Source of the DNA: a virus
Length of the DNA: 23,113 nt
IMG/VR virus record: IMGVR_UViG_3300010354_000691
Location: 1-23,113 of that record
Strand: one strand, 5' to 3'
Part shown: positions 9,115 to 17,138 of the stretch, in pieces
Numbering within the stretch: the stretch's first letter is position 1
Layout: every line of letters starts with the position of its first letter
Notes under the pieces: model-generated
Database searches by the model: none
Seen by the model: only the letters and a program-made list of their open reading frames with translations
Told to the model about the DNA's origin: nothing
Translations under genes and position numbers: made by a program

Positions 9115-9192
9115 GTGTGCGCCGCGCCGGTAACTAACTGGATGCAATGCGGCACAGACGCAGCGAGTACCCCACCTTTTCCTGAGAATTGA
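9115..9192 (+). CDS. Candidate 25-aa ORF after the SSB-like gene
   Basis: After the SSB-like stop (9088-9090) the same frame remains open for 33 codons to TGA at 9190-9192, five bases before the first ATG of the primase gene. A GTG at 9115 with GGGGGAAAG upstream could start a 25-residue peptide with two Cys and a PPFPEN end. It could also be a readthrough extension, or simply non-coding. A competing ATG at 9110 gives only seven codons. Low confidence. Confidence 0.2.
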   Translation: MCAAPVTNWMQCGTDAASTPPFPEN

Positions 9193-9194
9193 GA

Positions 9195-10727
9195 ATGATC
9201 GATATAACAAAATTCAAGGCGATCTTCAGTGGACTCGACATCGCCTACGGCACATACATAATCAAGGCGGAGCGGGGAGATGGCAAACAGGCGGGACAGG
9301 CTACGGTTGTACGTAAACCTCCAACGGATGACCTTTGGGAACGTCATCTTGCTGGTATTGATCCTTCCCTTGGCATTATCCCTATTCGTGCTGATAACTC
9401 TTGCATATGGGGCTGCATCGACATTGACCAGTATCCAATTGATCACAAAGGATTGGTACAGAAGATTGCGGCACTAAAGCTCCCACTGGTTGTCTGCCGT
9501 AGTAAATCTGGCGGCGCACACTGCTTCCTATTCGTTCGTGAGCCGATTCCGGCGCGCGATATGCAAGACTATCTAAAAGCCTGTGCTGCGCTGTTGGGCG
9601 AAGCAGGGCGCGAGATATTCCCTAAGCAAGCTGAAATCCTCGTGGACCGGGGAGACACCGGCAACTTCCTCAATCTTCCTTACTTCGGGGGAGACAATGG
9701 CACACGCTATGCATTTAATGCTGACGGCTCGTCAGCTACGCTTGAAGAGTTTTTTGCTCTTTACGAAGCAAACGCCCAAACCGCACCGCTTGTCATACCA
9801 GAGCCGCCGAAAGTGGCAGAGGCTCCGATCAAAGACGGTCCGCCGTGCCTTCAGGCTCTCTGTTCACAGGGCTTCCCTGAAGGAACGCGCAACAATGGGC
9901 TCTTTAACATCGGCATTTACCTTAAAAAGCTTGCGCCTTCGAGTTGGGAAGATAAGATCGTTGAGCACAACCTAAAGTACTTTGGCCCACCACTACCGAA
10001 TAATGAGGTGCAACTTGTCATCAAACAACTTCAGAAAAAAGAGTACCGATATAAGTGCAAAGACGCGCCGCTCAATAGTTTCTGTAACAGCAGTCTATGC
10101 CGGACTCGCCGCTTTGGGATTGGCGGCCATGGACCCGACTCGCCCACTCTTTCCTCGCTATCTAAATATGCGTCTGAACCGCCTCTGTGGTTTTTGGACA
10201 TCAATGGTAGGCGCATTGAATTGGAAACGGATAGCCTCTTCAACCAAGCAGCGTTCCAGAAGAGTTGCTTGGAGAAGCTTAACATCCTTCCCCCTTCGCT
10301 CAAAAAAAACGATTGGGAGAATATGCTCAACGCCCTCCTCAAGGAGATGGTCGAAACAGAACAAATTTCAGAAGCATCTGAAGATACTTCGGTTACTGGC
10401 CGCTTCTTAGACCTGCTCGAGGAATTCACCACGCACATCCAGCAAGCAATGGACCGTGATGAAATCTTGATGGGCCGTGCATGGATTGAACCAGAAGATG
10501 GCAAGTGCTACTTCCGAATGAAAGACTTGGAAGCACATCTTACGCGCAACAACTTTAAAGGCATGACCGCACCAAAGATGGCACAGCGTATGCGTGACCT
10601 CGGCGGTGAACCAATCAGCTTATTCTTGAAGGGCCGTACCGTGCGCTGCTGGCGTTTGCCACAGTTCACTAAGCAAGACTCGCCATTTACAACGGAGACA
10701 GTGCGACAGCAGGGGAGCCCGTTCTGA
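9195..10727 (+). CDS. DNA primase-polymerase, AEP superfamily (TOTE-type), with Cys cluster
   Basis: Read from ATG 9195 (a TTG at 9189 is also in frame) this is a 510-residue protein. Catalytic acidic pair CIDID (D76, D78), then the nucleotide-binding SGGAH motif (105-109) and a third acidic site in LVDRGD (D151) match archaeo-eukaryotic primases, closest by eye to the primase domain of TOTE conflict systems. Downstream, C218 in PPCL plus C288-x8-C297-x4-C302 form a four-Cys set recalling the Fe-S/zinc domain of large primase subunits. A C-terminal helical part follows. It should make primers and perhaps short DNA for the family A polymerase two genes later. The TGATG overlap couples it to the next gene. 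The metal ligand assignment is inference. Confidence 0.85.
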   Translation: MIDITKFKAIFSGLDIAYGTYIIKAERGDGKQAGQATVVRKPPTDDLWERHLAGIDPSLGIIPIRADNSCIWGCIDIDQYPIDHKGLVQKIAALKLPLVVCRSKSGGAHCFLFVREPIPARDMQDYLKACAALLGEAGREIFPKQAEILVDRGDTGNFLNLPYFGGDNGTRYAFNADGSSATLEEFFALYEANAQTAPLVIPEPPKVAEAPIKDGPPCLQALCSQGFPEGTRNNGLFNIGIYLKKLAPSSWEDKIVEHNLKYFGPPLPNNEVQLVIKQLQKKEYRYKCKDAPLNSFCNSSLCRTRRFGIGGHGPDSPTLSSLSKYASEPPLWFLDINGRRIELETDSLFNQAAFQKSCLEKLNILPPSLKKNDWENMLNALLKEMVETEQISEASEDTSVTGRFLDLLEEFTTHIQQAMDRDEILMGRAWIEPEDGKCYFRMKDLEAHLTRNNFKGMTAPKMAQRMRDLGGEPISLFLKGRTVRCWRLPQFTKQDSPFTTETVRQQGSPF

Positions 10728-12490
10728 TGCGTAAGATGCCAAAGGTGCCCAAGGTGCCCAAGGTGCCTACGTTATCCTCGCTGAAGCCGAGAAAGCATGT
10801 GATCAAAGCTGCTCCACGCAAGAAGATTACGGTAACAAAAGCACTATCTCCGGTTAAAGAAACCGTGGTTGTGGATAAGCTTGTTCATCTTGAGCATGTT
10901 GAAGACAACATCATTAACAGCGGACGTGCAGGACTTACTTACACCATGCTGTTATTGAAGGAGTTGCATAAACTCCTTGTCAATCCGCTTGAAACGAAGC
11001 TACCCATCACTGAGAAGTATGACGGCAGCCCAAGTGTAGTGTTTGGTCGTGATCCTCAAACCACAAAGTTCTTCGTAGCAACAAAAGCATTCTTCAGTAA
11101 GACACCGAAGATAAACTTTTCAGAAGAGGATATTCAGGAGAACCACGGCTACTCCGAGAATTTGGTACGCAAGTTAACCGCCGCCTTCCGCCATCTGCCT
11201 AAGGTCATTCCTGTCACGGGGGTGTTCCAAGGTGACCTCATGTACACCGCAGATACCGTGGGCGAAGATGCTTCATTCACCGCGAACACCGTTACCTACT
11301 CTTGTAATCAATCTTTTGTTGCTGACACTGTAAGGAAGTCAAAGCTCGGTATCGTTGTTCACACCGAGTACATCGGCAATGATCTCCGGCGGATGTCTCG
11401 CTCTAAGTCAGGACAGTCTCCGCTGTACTACTTCAGAGAATCAAAAGACGTTTTCCTAATTCCTGCGAAGGTTGGTCTTCATGAGGTCTACTATCCAACA
11501 GAGAAGCAGCAGGAAGTCCTGTCACTGCTAAACACTGTGCACTTGTCTACGAGCCCGAACATCTTTACCGATTCGCGCTACGAAGTAATCAAGGACTACA
11601 AAGTAAAGCTCAAGCCCTACATAAACAAAACGATCAGGGAAGGTACGTCACCTTTTGCTCAAGACTTCGCGCAATACATAAACGAGCCGTTAAGAGAAGA
11701 GACGCTGACCATCCTTAGTGATTTGTTCTACGTGCACACGAAGCTTCAGCAGGTAAAAGACATCCTTCACGAGTGCTTGTATCGCTCTAACACCTATCGC
11801 CCATTCCATACCTCTATCAATGGCGTACAGACAAAGGGCGAAGGGTTTGTCGTATCGTTCAACGATCACCTAATGAAGATTGTTGATCGACAGGAGTTCA
11901 GCCGACAAAACTTCCTGCGACAACGCGCTATAGGTAAAGACGCAAAGACCACCGTCTTCGCTTTTGCTCGAATGAATCCGCCGCATAAAGGTCACGGCTT
12001 ACTGATCTACACTGTGAAAGATATCGCCGCGAAGTTTGGCGCTGATCATCTAATCGCGGTAACGGCAACGCATGACAGCAGCAACCCATTGCCTCCAGCA
12101 GAAAAGCTTGCTTTTTTGAATGAGTTCTTCCCCAATACAAACTTCTCACTGTGCGAATCGCATTTCGTTCATGAGCTACGTAAACTCTATCAATCAGGTA
12201 CTCGGCACTTAATCTTGGTGGCCGGGAGCGATAGAGTAGATATGTACGAAGACACACTGAATGATATGAATGGCAAAGATGAGTTCTTCTACTTTCCTCG
12301 CTTCGAAGTCGTATCGGCTGGATCGCGGCGCGCGGATGCAACAGATATCCGAGGTATGTCCGGGACAAAGATGCGCGAGTATGCACGTCTTAGTGACTTC
12401 CATCTCTTCTCGCATTGCGCACCTGTTGATGACAACCCTGCGCTAATTAGAAAGCTGTTTGAAGCTGTTCAACAGGGGCCACAGCTATGA
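10727..12490 (+). CDS. Fusion: KxDG ligase-type nucleotidyltransferase plus HxGH nucleotidylyltransferase
   Basis: 587 residues. After a basic, proline-rich head there is a helical region (about 50-90), then EKYDG (96-100; Lys97 as candidate adenylated lysine) as in motif I of DNA/RNA ligases, FQGD (167-170) as a motif III candidate, EGFVV (372-376) as motif IV and MKIVD (383-387) as motif V. The C-terminal domain starts near 408 with FARMNPPHKGH (413-423), the HxGH signature of NMN/cytidylyl/pantetheine-phosphate transferases, and ends with MSGTKMR (544-550), the ISSTxxR-like motif. Related large-phage proteins with a ligase-like N-terminus and nucleotidylyltransferase C-terminus exist but are, to my knowledge, uncharacterised. 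The substrate is unknown; NAD metabolism or RNA end repair are guesses. Overlaps neighbours by TGATG and ATGA. Confidence 0.85.
   Translation: MRKMPKVPKVPKVPTLSSLKPRKHVIKAAPRKKITVTKALSPVKETVVVDKLVHLEHVEDNIINSGRAGLTYTMLLLKELHKLLVNPLETKLPITEKYDGSPSVVFGRDPQTTKFFVATKAFFSKTPKINFSEEDIQENHGYSENLVRKLTAAFRHLPKVIPVTGVFQGDLMYTADTVGEDASFTANTVTYSCNQSFVADTVRKSKLGIVVHTEYIGNDLRRMSRSKSGQSPLYYFRESKDVFLIPAKVGLHEVYYPTEKQQEVLSLLNTVHLSTSPNIFTDSRYEVIKDYKVKLKPYINKTIREGTSPFAQDFAQYINEPLREETLTILSDLFYVHTKLQQVKDILHECLYRSNTYRPFHTSINGVQTKGEGFVVSFNDHLMKIVDRQEFSRQNFLRQRAIGKDAKTTVFAFARMNPPHKGHGLLIYTVKDIAAKFGADHLIAVTATHDSSNPLPPAEKLAFLNEFFPNTNFSLCESHFVHELRKLYQSGTRHLILVAGSDRVDMYEDTLNDMNGKDEFFYFPRFEVVSAGSRRADATDIRGMSGTKMREYARLSDFHLFSHCAPVDDNPALIRKLFEAVQQGPQL
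10742..10768 (+). repeat. Three tandem 9-base repeats at the start of the fusion gene
   Basis: AAGGTGCCC, AAGGTGCCC, AAGGTGCCT in direct succession encode KVPKVPKVP within the disordered N-terminus of the fusion enzyme. Such an in-frame repeat is prone to slippage and may vary in copy number between related phages. Confidence 0.85.
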
Positions 12491-13986
12491 CAGCCGTGCG
12501 CAAAGTCTTCGGACCTCCCGGCTCAGGGAAGACTACGTACTTGCTGAACCAAGTCGAGACCGAGTTAAAGGACGGTGTATCCCCAATGCGCATCGGTTAC
12601 TTCTCGTTCACAAGGAAAGCAGCTAACGAAGCGCGCGACAGGGCCATCACCAAGTTCCCGCACCTAAATGCGAAGACCGACTTCCCCTACTTCAGAACAC
12701 TGCATAGCCTCGCCTTCTACTGTCTTGGCGTGAAGAGTGATGACATCATGCAGCCCGAACACTATCAAGAGTTCGCAGAGCAAGCAGGGATTCAAGTCAT
12801 GCTCAATTCAGATGAGGACGGCATTGCCAAAGCCGACAATCCAATTTTGAACGAAATCAACCTCGCTCGGATTCGCGGCGTTGACCTACGCAAGCACTAC
12901 AACCAATCCAGAATCGACATCGAGTGGCATCACTTCGAGTTCGTTGAGCGCACGTATCGCCATTACAAAGCCTCACGCAACCTGCTCGATTTCACTGACC
13001 TACTAGAACTCGTTTGCTTGCAGCCGCACCGATTACCAAAGCTTGAAGTACTTATCATTGATGAAGCACAGGACCTTTCTCGCCTACAGTGGAACTTGGT
13101 GCGCGAACTAGTATCCCGTTCTAATCGTGTGTTCGTCGCCGGTGACGATGACCAAGCTGTCTTTACGTGGGCCGGAGCAGACGTTAAATCATTCTTAGAG
13201 TTTGATGGCGATATCCATGTCTTACAACAATCCTACCGAATCCCCTCGTCCGTTCACGACATTGCAAATCGGGTTGTCGGAAGAATCCGGGAGCGCCAAG
13301 ATAAAACTTGGTTCCCACGTGACTACATTGGCACCGTTAGACAGTATGGTCGTTTCGAAGACGTTCCATTTGATGACGGAGAATGGCTTGTCCTCGCTAG
13401 TACAAACTACCTGCTCAATCCAGTGCATGAGTGGCTCAAAGGGAATGGAGTACTCTTTGAACGTAACCACATCCCTAGTGTCGCGCCCAATATCCTCAAA
13501 GCGGTAATCGATTGGGAGCGGCTGCGCAAAGGACTGACACTCAGTATCACAGAGGTCCAAAACCTCTACAAATACCTTGGCCCGAAAGACGTGGCCCGAG
13601 GCCACCGGAACTTCAAAGGCACCGTCGATGCCATTGAGTACGATTTATCCACCCTTAGTAAAGACTACGGTCTTTTGACCGATGCCGTCTGGCATGAGGC
13701 GCTAACCAAGGTCAGTGAAGACAAGCGGGAATACCTGCGCGCCATCCTGCGGAGGGGCTACAAGATATCGAATTTCGGCCGCTTCAAGCTCTCCACCATC
13801 CATGGTGCCAAGGGCGGTGAAGCTGACAATGTCGTCGTATTAATGGACCTCTCCCCCAAGTTTGCCAAGGAATACTCCATCGATTCAGACAGCGTGAACC
13901 GGCTCCTGTATGTGGCCATTACAAGAACCAAGAAAACCCTGCATTTAGTGATGCCCAAACAATACGACAAAGGATTTCGCCTGTGA
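12487..13986 (+). CDS. UvrD/Rep-like superfamily 1 DNA helicase
   Basis: 499 residues with a full SF1A motif set: Walker A GPPGSGKTT (9-17), motif Ia near YFSFTRKAANEA (38-49), Walker B IDEAQD (191-196), motif III GDDDQAVFTWAGA (219-231), motif IV QQSYR (247-251), motif V STIHGAKGGEADNVVV (436-451) and motif VI YVAITRTK (475-482). It is shorter than UvrD/Rep (about 670-720 residues), so the accessory 1B/2B insertions are reduced, as in phage Dda-type enzymes. A 3'-5' polarity is normal for UvrD relatives, but Dda runs 5'-3', so polarity is not settled. It is coupled to both neighbours (ATGA at its start, GTGA at its end), fitting a role unwinding template for the polymerase. Confidence 0.93.
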   Translation: MTAVRKVFGPPGSGKTTYLLNQVETELKDGVSPMRIGYFSFTRKAANEARDRAITKFPHLNAKTDFPYFRTLHSLAFYCLGVKSDDIMQPEHYQEFAEQAGIQVMLNSDEDGIAKADNPILNEINLARIRGVDLRKHYNQSRIDIEWHHFEFVERTYRHYKASRNLLDFTDLLELVCLQPHRLPKLEVLIIDEAQDLSRLQWNLVRELVSRSNRVFVAGDDDQAVFTWAGADVKSFLEFDGDIHVLQQSYRIPSSVHDIANRVVGRIRERQDKTWFPRDYIGTVRQYGRFEDVPFDDGEWLVLASTNYLLNPVHEWLKGNGVLFERNHIPSVAPNILKAVIDWERLRKGLTLSITEVQNLYKYLGPKDVARGHRNFKGTVDAIEYDLSTLSKDYGLLTDAVWHEALTKVSEDKREYLRAILRRGYKISNFGRFKLSTIHGAKGGEADNVVVLMDLSPKFAKEYSIDSDSVNRLLYVAITRTKKTLHLVMPKQYDKGFRL

Positions 13987-15848
13987 AAAGCCTCCCACTG
14001 TTCCCCGTCAAGTCCGATTGGGTAGCGCCTGAGACCTTCCCAAACCTCTCCGAGGCCAAGGAAATCGCCATCGACTTGGAGACCTGTGACCCGAACATGG
14101 AAACCATGGGCCCCGGATGGCCACGCAATGACGGCTTCATTGTCGGCTACGCTGTGGCCGTGGACGGTTGGTCAGGTTATTACCCTATTGCCCATGCCGG
14201 AGGCGGAAATCTCGATAAAAAGCGTGTGGAGCGGTGGATCGCGGACGTTCTTGCCACCCCTGCTGACAAGATTATGCATAACGCAGCCTATGACTGTGGA
14301 TGGCTACAGGCCGCAGGATTCAAGATCAACGGCCGCATTCTGGACACGATGATCGCCGCGCCCCTGATCGACGAAAACCGCTTTTCCTACTCGCTTAATG
14401 CCCTTGGATTCGACTATCTCAAAGAGGTAAAGAGCGAAGCAGGGTTGAAAGAAGCCGCCGGGGACTTCGGTGTGCACCCCAAAAAGGGCCTGTGGAAGCT
14501 TCCGGCTATGTACGTGGGCGAGTACGCTGAACAGGACGCTGCGCTCACGCTGAAGCTCTGGCAAGCCTTCAAGATCAAACTGCGTCAGGAAGATGTTGAA
14601 TCCATCTTTGACCTCGAAACGAGGCTTCTTCCTGTCCTTTTATCGATAACTTCCAAGGGCGTTCGCTTTGACCGGGACCGCTGTGAGAAGACTATTGAAG
14701 ACCTTGTCAAACGAGAGCGCGCGCTGGTAGCTCAAATAAAGAGCCTGTCCGGCATCGGCGTAGATATCTGGGCCGCCGCCTCTGTGGCTAAAGCATTCGA
14801 CAAACTTGGGATAAGTTACCCCAGATCAGCATCTGGAGTACCTAGCTTTACGAAGTCCTACTTGGAAGAATGTCCCCACGACATCGGCAAGCTCATCATT
14901 GAGGCCCGGGAGACCAACAAAACCCACAGTACGTTTTTACAGCCCTATCTGGACTTCTCCGCCAAGACAGGGCGCATTCATCCGCACATCAACCAGCTCC
15001 GCTCCGACGAAGGCGGCACGGTCTCCGGCCGTCTCTCCATGGCTAACCCGAACCTCCAACAGGTCCCTGCCCGACACGAGACCATCGGACCGCTGGTGCG
15101 CTCCCTCTTCCTGCCAGAAGAAGGCGAACTGTGGGCCTCTAATGACTTCTCCTCCCAAGAGCCGCGCCTGTTGGTGCACTACGCCTCGCTATTGGACCTG
15201 CCGGGGTCAGAACTCATGGTTGATGCCTACCGCAACAACCCTGATACCGACTTCCACCAGATGGTGGCAGACATGGCTGGGATTAAACGCAAGGCCGCCA
15301 AGACCATCGGTCTAGGCCTCATGTACGGCATGGGCGTAGCCAAGCTTGCCACTCAGCTCGATCTCACCCACGAGGAAGCCAAGGAATTGATCGACACCTT
15401 TCACAAGAAGGTGCCCTTCCTAAAAGGCACGGTAAACTCTGTGATGCGCCGTATCGACAATCCTGCGGCCAATGGCGCGATCCGCACCCTCTTGGGCCGA
15501 AAGTGCCGCTTCCCCCTGTGGGAGCCAATGCAGTACGGGGTCAACAAGGCCATGCCTTACGAACAGGCACTGGTGGAATATGGACCGAGGATCAAGCGCG
15601 CAGGAACCTACAAAGGCCTAAACCGCCTCATCCAAGGATCAGCCGCAGATCAAACCAAGAGAGCAATGGTTGCACTACATGAGGCCGGAGAAAACCTCCT
15701 CCTGCAAGTGCACGACGAACTGGTGATCAGTGTGAAAGACCGCGCTCAAGCCGAACGCGCCGCCGAGATCATGGCTAACTGTGTTGGGATGGAAATCCCC
15801 AGCCGTGTGGATGTCGAGGTTGGACCTAGCTGGGGTGAAGCGAAGTAA
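13983..15848 (+). CDS. polA: DNA polymerase I (family A) with 3'-5' exonuclease
   Basis: GTG start overlapping the helicase stop, with AAAGGA upstream; 621 residues, a phage-size enzyme lacking the 5'-3' nuclease domain. Proofreading motifs: Exo I IDLET (D31, E33), Exo II NAAYD (100-104, D104), Exo III YAEQD (181-185, D185). Polymerase motif A is NDFSSQEPR (387-395; catalytic D388, with the usual SQIE reading SSQE-P), motif B is RKAAKTIGLGLMYG (436-449), motif C is QVHDE (575-579, D578). The position matching E. coli Phe762 is Leu444. In viral surveys a Leu here has been linked with slower, more temperate-like replication than Phe or Tyr. It is the last gene of the replication operon and its stop abuts the convergent minus-strand genes. 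Confidence 0.96.
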   Translation: MKSLPLFPVKSDWVAPETFPNLSEAKEIAIDLETCDPNMETMGPGWPRNDGFIVGYAVAVDGWSGYYPIAHAGGGNLDKKRVERWIADVLATPADKIMHNAAYDCGWLQAAGFKINGRILDTMIAAPLIDENRFSYSLNALGFDYLKEVKSEAGLKEAAGDFGVHPKKGLWKLPAMYVGEYAEQDAALTLKLWQAFKIKLRQEDVESIFDLETRLLPVLLSITSKGVRFDRDRCEKTIEDLVKRERALVAQIKSLSGIGVDIWAAASVAKAFDKLGISYPRSASGVPSFTKSYLEECPHDIGKLIIEARETNKTHSTFLQPYLDFSAKTGRIHPHINQLRSDEGGTVSGRLSMANPNLQQVPARHETIGPLVRSLFLPEEGELWASNDFSSQEPRLLVHYASLLDLPGSELMVDAYRNNPDTDFHQMVADMAGIKRKAAKTIGLGLMYGMGVAKLATQLDLTHEEAKELIDTFHKKVPFLKGTVNSVMRRIDNPAANGAIRTLLGRKCRFPLWEPMQYGVNKAMPYEQALVEYGPRIKRAGTYKGLNRLIQGSAADQTKRAMVALHEAGENLLLQVHDELVISVKDRAQAERAAEIMANCVGMEIPSRVDVEVGPSWGEAK

Positions 15849-16040
15849 TTATTTAACCTCGGTGAACTTCTCACCCTCGACGAACTTCATCGCCGAACGC
15901 GCATCGATGAACTCTTTATCGTTATAGCGATACGTCGCATCCTTCCATTGCTTCTGTATTCTGGCTAGGATCATCCCATCGCTATCTACAAGACAAAGAC
16001 TGTCATCCATCTCTGCCCATCTCGGCTTTCTTCGTCCCAT
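15849..16040 (-). CDS. Small hypothetical protein, 63 aa (last gene of leftward operon)
   Basis: An ATG at 16040 preceded by GGAGGAG is preferred over an upstream in-frame ATG at 16073. It overlaps the upstream stop (TAATG). The protein begins MGRRKPRWAEMDD and has a beta-like core CLVDSDGMILARIQKQW followed by a positively charged segment. No known motif. Its stop codon directly adjoins the polA stop on the other strand with no base between and no terminator visible. Confidence 0.65.
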   Translation of the reverse strand: MGRRKPRWAEMDDSLCLVDSDGMILARIQKQWKDATYRYNDKEFIDARSAMKFVEGEKFTEVK

Positions 16041-16282
16041 TACTCCTCCTTCTTGCCACGGAAAATATCCCATAGCTGATCGTATGCAGCTTTACTACCT
16101 TGATACGTATTGGCCATCACTACATCACGCGCAGCATCAGCAACTACGTACAAGCTCCTCAGCCACTTCGCTGCTATCAAATCATCTTCATCACGCGCTC
16201 GATCTTCCAAGTTACTCGCCAAGCGCTCAATCTCATTCCCATTGATCAATTTCACCTTAGCTAAGTTTGGAGAATCTTTCAT
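16040..16282 (-). CDS. Small hypothetical protein, 80 aa
   Basis: ATG at 16282 with AGGAG eight bases upstream; ATGA overlap with the preceding stop. The protein is mostly helical: a polar N-terminus, a charged stretch EDRARDEDD at 26-34, then an Ala/Val-rich helix around YVVADAARDVVMA and a basic end. No membrane segment or known domain. Helical, soluble small proteins like this are common in phage early regions, but no function can be assigned. Confidence 0.65.
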   Translation of the reverse strand: MKDSPNLAKVKLINGNEIERLASNLEDRARDEDDLIAAKWLRSLYVVADAARDVVMANTYQGSKAAYDQLWDIFRGKKEE

Positions 16283-16644
16283 TCTAAAAACTCCTGACTG
16301 TCATAATCATAAAAATTAATTTTATTAAGCGTGTTTAATGCCTCTTGAAAATCTTCCTTAAATTTTTCTACAATTTTTTTGTAGTATGAAGAAATAACAA
16401 TACCGCCTTCATCGTCATACGCGCTTTCATAGGCAAAAAGCATGTCTTGGATAAGGCTCTCAACAGTAAACTCTAAATTCAATTCCATCAGAGTATCTGT
16501 TGTATGCCAATCCTCAGGTATTTCAGTATCATGATTCCACAGCGTTATGGATAATTCTAAATTACCAAATTCTGATAAATCACTATGAATAAACCTATTT
16601 GAAACGCAAATGGTTCTCTGGCTCGGATGTAGTGTTCGTGTCAT
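16279..16644 (-). CDS. AT-rich hypothetical protein, 121 aa
   Basis: The ATG at 16644 has GAGGGAG at good spacing; the in-frame ATG at 16653 sits almost on that ribosome site, so it is disfavoured. The product is acidic, with a run of aromatic and acidic residues (AYESAYDDEGG, YDYDSQEF), and probably helical in its second half. The gene is markedly AT-rich: 82 G/C in the 240 bases 16321-16560 (34%), against about half G/C in adjoining genes. This suggests a different origin or recent gain. No recognisable domain. Confidence 0.65.
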   Translation of the reverse strand: MTRTLHPSQRTICVSNRFIHSDLSEFGNLELSITLWNHDTEIPEDWHTTDTLMELNLEFTVESLIQDMLFAYESAYDDEGGIVISSYYKKIVEKFKEDFQEALNTLNKINFYDYDSQEFLE

Positions 16645-16646
16645 TT

Positions 16647-16913
16647 TTACCATCTCCCTCTATCTTCGAGTAACTCCTCAATCCTTTCAATGGGCCAACC
16701 CAAGACTTTATGCACCTTAATAATAAAGTCCCCACTCACGCCATTGACCCCATGGCGTATCTTGGATATGGTGGCCCTCGATACACCTAGCAGATCGCAC
16801 AACTGGCCATCGGAGGTGAAATGCATTTCATACTTGATCTGATCCAACAATGTGTGTGCTGGCAACGGCCCTTCATTGCTCTTGCCTTTAGGTCTCCCCG
16901 GCTTCCTCTTCAT
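16647..16913 (-). CDS. HTH DNA-binding regulator with AT-hook-like N-terminus
   Basis: 88 residues from ATG 16913, which has GAGGAA nine bases upstream; an in-frame start at 17057 would run through the neighbouring gene and is rejected. Residues 2-11 (KRKPGRPKGK) carry the GRP core of an AT-hook-like basic arm. Residues about 34-55 (SDGQLCDLLGVSRATISKIRHG) fit a Cro/CI-type helix-turn-helix with recognition helix SRATISKIR. It likely binds DNA as a dimer and regulates phage promoters. The palindromes at 7358-7400, in 20097-20318 and at 21747-21763 are candidate targets, by inference only. Confidence 0.85.
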   Translation of the reverse strand: MKRKPGRPKGKSNEGPLPAHTLLDQIKYEMHFTSDGQLCDLLGVSRATISKIRHGVNGVSGDFIIKVHKVLGWPIERIEELLEDRGRW

Positions 16914-16914
16914 T

Positions 16915-17127
16915 TCAGTGTTCCTCACGGTTATGCTTGAAAAGATAATCTTCGCGGTACTCTGTCGGTGGCACCCACCCATGCTTGCGCCAAATCGCCT
17001 GTACATTTGCCCCCGGCCGCCACTTGAAGTCGTCCAACAAGCTGACATGCGGAGCACTTACGCCACTTCCGTAAATATGCGTTTCTGGCACCACCATGTA
17101 ATCATCACCCACAACTTTGAATTTCAT
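16915..17127 (-). CDS. Small hypothetical protein, 70 aa
   Basis: ATG at 17127 with AAGGAG eight bases upstream; its stop is one base before the start of the HTH gene (TGAAATG). The protein starts with a beta-like MKFKVVGDDYMVVP, then ANVQAIWRKHGWVPPTEYREDY. The phrase WRKHGWVPP and the compact size recall short phage proteins of unknown function. No catalytic residues stand out. The consistent start site and tight packing make it a real gene. Confidence 0.7.
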   Translation of the reverse strand: MKFKVVGDDYMVVPETHIYGSGVSAPHVSLLDDFKWRPGANVQAIWRKHGWVPPTEYREDYLFKHNREEH

Positions 17128-17138
17128 GCTATTTCTCC

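Noticed and set aside
9091-9194. Possible tRNA between the SSB-like and primase genes
   Set aside because: No anticodon arm or T-loop signature (GGTTCRA) and no matching acceptor ends.
15861-15875. GGTGA-ACTTC-TCACC hairpin as terminator at the convergent junction
   Set aside because: Short 5-base stem within coding sequence and no T-run on either side.
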